NCBI RefSeq assembly: GCF_001422365.1
Contig: NZ_LMMT01000023.1
Location: 310,001 to 374,000 of the forward strand
DNA: 64,000 nt
Direction: 5' to 3'
Origin: Pseudorhodoferax sp. Leaf265
GTDB taxonomy: Bacteria > Pseudomonadota > Gammaproteobacteria > Burkholderiales > Burkholderiaceae_C
In this document: positions 59,153 to 64,000 of the stretch, in pieces
Numbering within the stretch: position 1 is the first letter of the stretch
How the letters are laid out: each line of letters begins with the position of its first letter
Program-made: the position numbers and the translations under genes
The notes under the pieces: generated by a model
Databases searched by the model: none
Seen by the model: the letters and a program-made list of their open reading frames with translations, nothing else
Told to the model about the DNA's origin: nothing

Positions 59153-59929
59153 TCAGGTGGATGGAAGGTTCTCGGCGGGCGCCCAGGCGAGCAGCCGGCG
59201 CTGCGCGAAGCGCACCGCGCTGTACAGCACGAAGCCGAGCAGGCCCAGCATCAGCAGGATGGAGAAGATCTGCGCAGTGTCGAGCTCGTTGTTGGCCAGC
59301 AGGATCAACGTGCCCAGTCCCTCCTTGGCGCCCAGGAACTCGCCTGTCACGGCGCCCAGCACGACGAAGGAGGCGGCCACGTTGATGCCCGCGAACACGA
59401 AGGGCAGCGCATTGGGCAGCTTCACCCAGCGGAAGGTCTGCCAGCGGCCCGCGCCCAGTGCGCGCATGACATCGACCTTGCCCGCGTCGCAGCTCTTCAG
59501 CCCCGCGATGGTGTTGATCAGGATCGGGAAGAAGCCCAGCAGCCCGGCCAGCACGATCTTGGAGTTGATGCCGTAGCCCAGCCAGATGATGACCAGCGGC
59601 GCCAGCGCCACCTTGGGCATGGCCTGCAGCGCCACCAGCAGCGGGTACAGCGCCTTTTCGAGCCAGCGGACCTCGGCGATCAGCGCGCCCAGCACCACGC
59701 CAGCGGCCAGCGCGAGCACGAAGCCGCCCAGCGCTTCCGTGGCCGTCAGCAGCGCATGCTGCAGGTACACGCCGTTGGACAGGCCCGTCCACAGCGAGCG
59801 CGCCACGGCCGTGGGCGGCGGCAGCACGAAGGCCGAGATGCCGAAGGCGCGCACGCTGCCCTCCCAGAGCAGCAGCAGGACCACGGCGCCCGCTGGAGGC
59901 AGCCAGGTCTCGATGGGGGGCCCTCGCAT
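59153..59929 (-). CDS. Ssu/Tau-type ABC permease (first of two)
   Basis: A 258-residue permease with six helices. FGISAFVLPPPTAV at the start, LQAMPKVALAPLVIIWLGYGINSK and the EAA loop VMRALGAGRWQTFRWVKLPNALPFVFAG mark the SsuC/TauC family. It differs markedly from the permease at 57483, though the motif order is the same. It begins nine bases after the Rieske oxygenase and ends nine bases before the ATPase gene, so all are cotranscribed. Confidence 0.91.
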   Translation of the reverse strand: MRGPPIETWLPPAGAVVLLLLWEGSVRAFGISAFVLPPPTAVARSLWTGLSNGVYLQHALLTATEALGGFVLALAAGVVLGALIAEVRWLEKALYPLLVALQAMPKVALAPLVIIWLGYGINSKIVLAGLLGFFPILINTIAGLKSCDAGKVDVMRALGAGRWQTFRWVKLPNALPFVFAGINVAASFVVLGAVTGEFLGAKEGLGTLILLANNELDTAQIFSILLMLGLLGFVLYSAVRFAQRRLLAWAPAENLPST

Positions 59930-59938
59930 GGCCGGGCC

Positions 59939-61099
59939 TCAGGCGCCGAGGACCTGGTCGACGATCCAGCGGTCGTAGTCGTGCACCAGCCGGTCGGGCT
60001 CGGTGAAGCAGCCGCGCCGGTTGACCAGCGAGCGCAGGCCGCGTTGCTGCCATTGCGCGGCTTCGCGGTCTTCCGCGCGCACGGTGTTCGAAGTCTCGGC
60101 GTATTTGGCGATGATCTTGTCGAAATCGTCGATCTGCGTGCTGGCCCTGGGGACCATCATCGAGCTGACCAGCAGCGTCTCGGTCGGACTGATCGGGTGC
60201 ACCTCGTGCACCGACATGCTGTCGATGGCATAGCCCATCAGAGCGTTCGCGTGCACCACCGGGAAGAAGGTGCCCAGCCGCATCTCCGGCGGCAAGTCGA
60301 TCTCGGGCAGCTTGCGCTCGCCTTCGGGCACGCCGCGCGTGCCGTCGAAGTAGGTGTAGTGCATGAGGTAGTTGCCCTTGAATACCGCCGGGTCGTGGAA
60401 ATCGCGTTTGGAGACCTTCTTCTTCGCGATCGAGGTCTGGTGCACGAAGGGCACGTGCAGGCCGTCGCTGAAGTTCTCGCTGAACAGCTTCCAGTTGGCG
60501 TTGACGGTCAGCTCGGTGCGGTTCACGCAGACCATCTCGTCGGCCTTCCACGGCCGGGTGCGCTCGGGCAGGTCGCCCAGGTGCTCGGCCAGGCTGCAGC
60601 TGGCCGGGTCCAGGTTGATCCACATGAGCCCGTCGAACAGCTCGAGCTTGACCTGGCGCAGGCCATGCTCGGCCTTCTTGAAACACGCGCTTTCGTCCAC
60701 GAGCGGCGTGGCGAACAGCTGGCCCTTCAGGTCGAACGCCCAGGCGTGGTAAGGGCACTTCATGAACTTGCACTGGCCCGCGCCCGTCATCACTTCGGCA
60801 CCGCGGTGCGCGCAGGAGTTGACGAAGGCGCGCACCTGCATGTCATCGCCGCGCACCACGATCAGCGGCACGCCGATGAAGTCGAACGTGTAATAGCTGC
60901 CCGCGTCCGGCACCTTGCTGTGGTGGCCGATGCAGTTCCAGTGGCGGAAGAAGATGCGGTCGCGCTCGGCCTCGAAGAAGCGCTGCGAGGTGTAGGTCCA
61001 GGGCGGCATGGTCTCGGCCTGGTCCCAGGGCCGGCGCACGCTGTCGAAGTGGGCGGGGTCGAGCACGTTCTCGGGCTCTCGGACGGACACGGAAAGCAT
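59939..61099 (-). CDS. Rieske non-heme iron oxygenase, alpha subunit
   Basis: A 386-residue ring-hydroxylating or demethylating oxygenase. The Rieske 2Fe-2S ligands are Cys and His in CAHRG and in CPYHAW, 16 residues apart. The mononuclear iron site is in NWKLFSENFSDGLHVPFVH (two His plus the bridging Asp). ATG 61099 has AGAGGA upstream; conservation begins there. No beta subunit, ferredoxin or reductase gene is nearby, so electrons must come from elsewhere. It leads a ten-gene run with two ABC importers and a PhyH oxygenase. Aromatic acids or quaternary amines are possible substrates. Confidence 0.9.
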   Translation of the reverse strand: MLSVSVREPENVLDPAHFDSVRRPWDQAETMPPWTYTSQRFFEAERDRIFFRHWNCIGHHSKVPDAGSYYTFDFIGVPLIVVRGDDMQVRAFVNSCAHRGAEVMTGAGQCKFMKCPYHAWAFDLKGQLFATPLVDESACFKKAEHGLRQVKLELFDGLMWINLDPASCSLAEHLGDLPERTRPWKADEMVCVNRTELTVNANWKLFSENFSDGLHVPFVHQTSIAKKKVSKRDFHDPAVFKGNYLMHYTYFDGTRGVPEGERKLPEIDLPPEMRLGTFFPVVHANALMGYAIDSMSVHEVHPISPTETLLVSSMMVPRASTQIDDFDKIIAKYAETSNTVRAEDREAAQWQQRGLRSLVNRRGCFTEPDRLVHDYDRWIVDQVLGA

Positions 61100-61263
61100 G
61101 TGGATCCTCTCGTGGTCTGTTCGGTGCACGCCACCGCCCTCGCCCGCCCCGGCTGCACCAGATCGATGCTGCCGGAGCTGCCACGGCTCATGTGGTATGC
61201 CACCTGTTTGCCAAAACTGCACCTGGACCGTGAATCTGCCGCGTCCAAAGAGTGCGGTACACC

Positions 61264-61279
61264 ACATATCGCAACATGT
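61264..61279. promoter_or_regulatory. Imperfect palindrome in the Rieske/DTW intergenic gap
   Basis: ACATAT-CGCA-ACATGT at 61264-61279 is symmetric except at one pair. It lies in the 233-base divergent gap and could be an operator for the Rieske operon. A second partial symmetry, GTGGTATGCCAC, is at about 61193-61204. No regulator gene is adjacent. Confidence 0.3.
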
Positions 61280-61332
61280 GTGCCAGCGCATGACGGCCAT
61301 CAAGCGGCTGCGCGCGGCGCGACAATCGCTGC

Positions 61333-62058
61333 ATGTCCCATGCCGTTTCCCAGCTCCGCGCGGCGCGGCTCGCGCGCGCCATCCGGCCGTTCCAGGCCCG
61401 CGGCGGCTCCAGACAGCCCCGCTGCGCGGGCTGCCGCCTACTGACCAGCCATTGCCTGTGCGCGCTGCGCCCGACGGCCCCTTCCGAGGTCGGCGTCTGC
61501 CTGCTGATGGCCGACACCGAGGCGCTCAAGCCCAGCAACACCGGCTGGCTGATCGCCGACCTGGTCGTCGACACCTTCGCCTTCGGCTGGGCGCGCACCA
61601 GCGTGGAACCCGGCCTGCTGGCGCTGCTGGCCGACCCGCAATGGCAGCCCTTCGTCGTGTTTCCGGGCGAGTACACGGCGCCCGAGCGGGTGGTGACGGC
61701 CGTGGCACCCGTGCCGGGCCGCCGGCCGCTGTTCATCCTGCTGGACGGCACCTGGTCGGAGGCGCGCAAGATGTTCGGCAAAAGCCCTTATCTGGCCCAC
61801 CTGCCCGTGCTGAGCCTGCAGCCCGACCGCGCTTCCGCGTACAAGCTGCGCCGCTCGCGCCGCAACGACCACTTCTGCACCAGCGAGGTGGCTGCCATGT
61901 GCCTGGCGCTGGCCGGCGAGGAGCACGCCGCCCAGGCGCTGGACGCCTGGCTCGACGTGTTCAGCTACCACTACCTGCAGGCCAAGAACCAGCAGAAGAT
62001 CGACTGGGACAGCCCGGCGCACCAGCGCCTGCGGGCGCTGGAGCCCTCAACCGTGTGA
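61333..62058 (+). CDS. DTW-domain tRNA aminocarboxypropyltransferase
   Basis: A 241-residue DTW-domain protein. Such proteins (TapT/TuaA) attach the 3-amino-3-carboxypropyl group of SAM to uridine in tRNA, giving acp3U. RCAGCRLLTSHCLC holds the conserved Cys pairs near residue 30. The name-giving motif reads LLDGTWSEARKM, and LRRSRRNDHFCTSEVAAMCL is near the C-terminal end. Its 3' end overlaps the convergent unknown gene by 12 bases. It is the only plus-strand gene in the last 13 kb. Confidence 0.88.
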   Translation: MSHAVSQLRAARLARAIRPFQARGGSRQPRCAGCRLLTSHCLCALRPTAPSEVGVCLLMADTEALKPSNTGWLIADLVVDTFAFGWARTSVEPGLLALLADPQWQPFVVFPGEYTAPERVVTAVAPVPGRRPLFILLDGTWSEARKMFGKSPYLAHLPVLSLQPDRASAYKLRRSRRNDHFCTSEVAAMCLALAGEEHAAQALDAWLDVFSYHYLQAKNQQKIDWDSPAHQRLRALEPSTV

Positions 62059-62817
62059 ATGCAGCAACACCTTGGCGGCCTCGATGCGCAGGGCCATGGG
62101 CGCGCCCTCGTCGTCCATGACGCGGCGCAGGAAACGGACGGCATCGGCTGCCGCGCCGGCGCCGGAGCCGGCCGCGGACTGAGCCGGGCGGTCCGGCCCG
62201 GCGGGAGCCACCGGCTGCCCGGGCTGGGTCGCCTGTTCCGGCGCACCGGGCGGGGCCCACGTGCCCAGCGTGTCCATGGCAGCGTCGAACGCGGATCGTT
62301 TCACCACGGCAATGCTGCGCAACAGGCCGGCCTGGCCCTCCTGGTTGGGCGGGATGTCCAGCCAGGGCGTGTCGCCGAACACCGGCGCGAGGTCCGGCGC
62401 GACGAAGGCAGACCAGTTGCCGCTGCCGGCCTGCTCGGCCGGCACCAGGGCCGCGTGTTCCAGCGCAGGCGTGGGCAGCAGGCGCAGGCGCCGGGCGTCG
62501 ACATCGGGCAGGAAGCGGCGCCGCAGACCGTCCAGGAAGGCATGGCCCTGCGCTGCGTCCACCGGGTCGGCCAGCGCGAACCACAGCTGCATGGCGTCAT
62601 CGCCCGACACGGCGATGGCCGGCGCCGGCAGTTCCAGCTCGGCCTGCACGCCCCGCCAGACCTGGGCCAGCACCTCCCAGTCAGGCGCCCGCCGCAGTTC
62701 CATGACCAGGGCGCGCACCGTGCCGTCCGGGCCCACCAGGCCGTCCGGTGGGGTCGTGGGTTCGGTCTCCAGGCGGGGCAGGTACAGGCGTTGGAGTTCG
62801 GTGGCGAGCGTGTTCAT
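62047..62817 (-). CDS. Conserved protein of unknown function
   Basis: A 256-residue soluble protein with no signal peptide or membrane segment. The N-terminal 160 residues are mixed alpha/beta (MELRRAPDWEVLAQVWRGVQ, GDDAMQLWFALADPVDAAQG). A Pro/Ala/Gly-rich linker follows (about 175-215), then a short helical tail (DAVRFLRRVMDDEGAPMAL). I do not recognise a domain. It starts 13 bases after the SMP-30 gene, suggesting one transcript, and overlaps the convergent DTW gene. Confidence 0.72.
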   Translation of the reverse strand: MNTLATELQRLYLPRLETEPTTPPDGLVGPDGTVRALVMELRRAPDWEVLAQVWRGVQAELELPAPAIAVSGDDAMQLWFALADPVDAAQGHAFLDGLRRRFLPDVDARRLRLLPTPALEHAALVPAEQAGSGNWSAFVAPDLAPVFGDTPWLDIPPNQEGQAGLLRSIAVVKRSAFDAAMDTLGTWAPPGAPEQATQPGQPVAPAGPDRPAQSAAGSGAGAAADAVRFLRRVMDDEGAPMALRIEAAKVLLHSHG

Positions 62818-62830
62818 GGCGGTCCGGAGC

Positions 62831-63754
62831 TTACGCGCTCCGGCCCGGTGCCAGCGGCAATCCCGGGATCTCCATGTTGGCGCGCAACACCCGGCCGTGC
62901 GTGGAGTCGGTCACGTACAGGGTGCGCCGGTCCGGCCCGCCGAAGGCCAGGTTGGTGGTGGAGCTGCCGGCCACCCCGCGCAGCACCTCGACCGGCTCGG
63001 CCCGGCCGTTCAGCACCCAGACATGGCCCAGGCCCGGGTTGGCCACCAGCACCCTGCCCTGCGCGTCCACCGCCAGGCCGTCCGGCCCGCTGGGGCCGTA
63101 GGAGGTGAAGAACTGGCTGACCTTGGCCACGCTGCCGTCCGGCAGCAGCGGCACGCGCCAGACGCAGTTGCCGCGCGTGACGGCCAGGTACAGCAGCTTG
63201 CCGTCGGGCGACAGCGCCACGCCGTTGGGGCTGGGCACATTGGCCAGCAGCAGGTCGAGCTGGCCGTCGGGCCGCATCCGGTAGAGCCTGCCGGTCGGGT
63301 CGTGCAGGCCGGTCTGGCCCTGGTCCGTGAAGTACAGGTTGCCGGCCGCGTCGAACACCAGGTCGTTGACGCCCTTGAAGCGCTCGGAGTTGCGGCGCTG
63401 CAGGTGCGGCGTGACCTCGCCCGTCGCCACGTCCACCCGCATCAGGCCGTTCTTGTAGTCGGTGACGAGCAGCGTGCGCGCATCCAGGAACTTGAGGCCG
63501 TTGGGCTCGCCGTCGTACGCGGCCACCAGCGACCACTGGCCGGCCGTGTCGATGCGGAACACGCGGCCCCAGGGGATGTCGCTCACATACAGGTTGCCGG
63601 CACCGTCGAACACCGGGCCTTCGAGGAAGGAGTCGGTGATGGTGCCGCCGCGGTTGGCGTCGGCCCAGTCGCTGCGCTCGGCGCGGCGGAACGCGGCGGG
63701 CATGGTGGTGAAGACATCCAGGTCGCGGACCTGGGGTGCTTGCAGCAGGAACAT
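62831..63754 (-). CDS. SMP-30/gluconolactonase-family protein
   Basis: A 307-residue six-bladed beta-propeller hydrolase of the SMP-30/gluconolactonase/LRE family. Likely metal ligands are the Glu in FLEGPVFDGAGNLYVSD, the Asn/Asp in FKGVNDLVFDAAGNLYFTD and the Asp in GPDGLAVDAQGRVLVAN. Family members open sugar-acid or other lactones. ATG 63754 overlaps the stop of the amidohydrolase gene by ATGA. With that gene it may form a lactone or ester degradation step. Confidence 0.88.
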   Translation of the reverse strand: MFLLQAPQVRDLDVFTTMPAAFRRAERSDWADANRGGTITDSFLEGPVFDGAGNLYVSDIPWGRVFRIDTAGQWSLVAAYDGEPNGLKFLDARTLLVTDYKNGLMRVDVATGEVTPHLQRRNSERFKGVNDLVFDAAGNLYFTDQGQTGLHDPTGRLYRMRPDGQLDLLLANVPSPNGVALSPDGKLLYLAVTRGNCVWRVPLLPDGSVAKVSQFFTSYGPSGPDGLAVDAQGRVLVANPGLGHVWVLNGRAEPVEVLRGVAGSSTTNLAFGGPDRRTLYVTDSTHGRVLRANMEIPGLPLAPGRSA

Positions 63755-64000
63755 CAGGAATCTCCAGGAAAACCGTAGAGCCGGGCGGGGTTGGCGACAA
63801 GGATGCCATCCGCCACGGCATCGGAGCCGCACCAGGCGCGCAGCACGTCCAGCAGGCCGGCGTCGTTGACGCTGCCGCTGGGCTCGGTGGTGTGCGGCCA
63901 GTCGCTGCCCCAAAGCATGCGCTCGGGCGCGGCCCGCACGAAGGCCTGGCCCAGCGTGAGGGTGTCGCCGTAGTCCGGCGCGCCGGTGCGCGACGCCATG
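63754..64000 (-). CDS. Amidohydrolase-2 family protein, 5' part outside window
   Basis: Only the last 80 or so residues are visible; the frame is open to the window edge, and the Met codon at 63999 is probably internal. FVRAAPERMLWGSDWPHT contains the conserved Asp-containing GSDWPH of the TIM-barrel amidohydrolase-2 group (e.g. 2-pyrone-4,6-dicarboxylate lactonase-like enzymes). It is translationally coupled to the SMP-30 gene. Confidence 0.82.
   Translation of the reverse strand, partial: MASRTGAPDYGDTLTLGQAFVRAAPERMLWGSDWPHTTEPSGSVNDAGLLDVLRAWCGSDAVADGILVANPARLYGFPGDS

Noticed and set aside
63997-63999. ATG at the window edge as the true start of the amidohydrolase
   Set aside because: It would leave only about 80 residues, and the catalytic GSDWPH segment is a C-terminal feature of much longer enzymes; the gene is truncated by the window.

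Overview
The window is GC-rich, densely packed bacterial chromosome with about 55 genes. Gene order and protein type point to a betaproteobacterium of the order Burkholderiales, most likely Comamonadaceae: an odhA-odhB-lpdA-zapE operon, grpE-dnaK-dnaJ under heat-shock promoters, a PA0069-type radical SAM protein, a BMP-type nucleoside ABC system and several amino-acid-type ABC transporters. This is inferred from the sequence; no rRNA is present to settle it. I saw no tRNA, rRNA, CRISPR array, insertion sequence or prophage.

Layout. 0-2 kb: a truncated M14 carboxypeptidase and a small unknown gene. 2-9.6 kb (minus strand): the 2-oxoglutarate dehydrogenase operon odhA-odhB-lpdA, then zapE and a translationally coupled periplasmic protein. 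9.7-10.5 kb: an isolated soxY-soxZ pair in which soxY is broken by a one-base frameshift. 10.6-15.8 kb: a membrane acyltransferase, propionyl-CoA synthetase prpE, an HxlR-like regulator with an FAH-family hydrolase, and an FKBP isomerase. 15.8-19.8 kb: grpE-dnaK-dnaJ with RpoH-type promoters. 19.8-21.9 kb: an apparently LexA-controlled radical SAM protein, divergent from two VOC-fold genes. 22-29.8 kb: a six-gene Mrp/Mnh cation/proton antiporter operon running into trhO and a GST. 29.8-35.4 kb (minus): a second acyltransferase, nitronate monooxygenase, an acyl-CoA dehydrogenase and etfB-etfA. The dehydrogenase presumably passes electrons to ETF, although a strong terminator separates them. 35.7-39 kb: an SDR, a MinD/ParA-like plus ABC ATPase pair, and a histone-deacetylase-family protein. 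39-44 kb: moxR-DUF58-tgpA-mltB. 44-46 kb: a DUF4760 protein and an MFS transporter. 46.4-51 kb: a BMP/nucleoside-type ABC importer whose ATPase carries an in-frame REP-like palindromic insertion.

51-61.1 kb (minus) is the most distinctive region: a ten-gene run from a Rieske oxygenase through an NMT1/Ssu-type importer with two different permeases, an amino-acid-type binding protein, a PhyH dioxygenase and livHMGF. It looks like an uptake-and-oxidation locus for an unidentified organic substrate. 61.3-64 kb holds a DTW-domain tRNA modification gene convergent with an unknown protein, an SMP-30 lactonase-type protein and a truncated amidohydrolase.

The points most worth follow-up are the soxY frameshift, the LexA box over the radical SAM promoter, the palindromic element inside the ABC ATPase, the DnaA box in the dnaK promoter, and the two-oxygenase, two-importer operon. 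Many genes begin with GTG or TTG in 4-bp overlaps with the previous stop codon, so translational coupling is common here.
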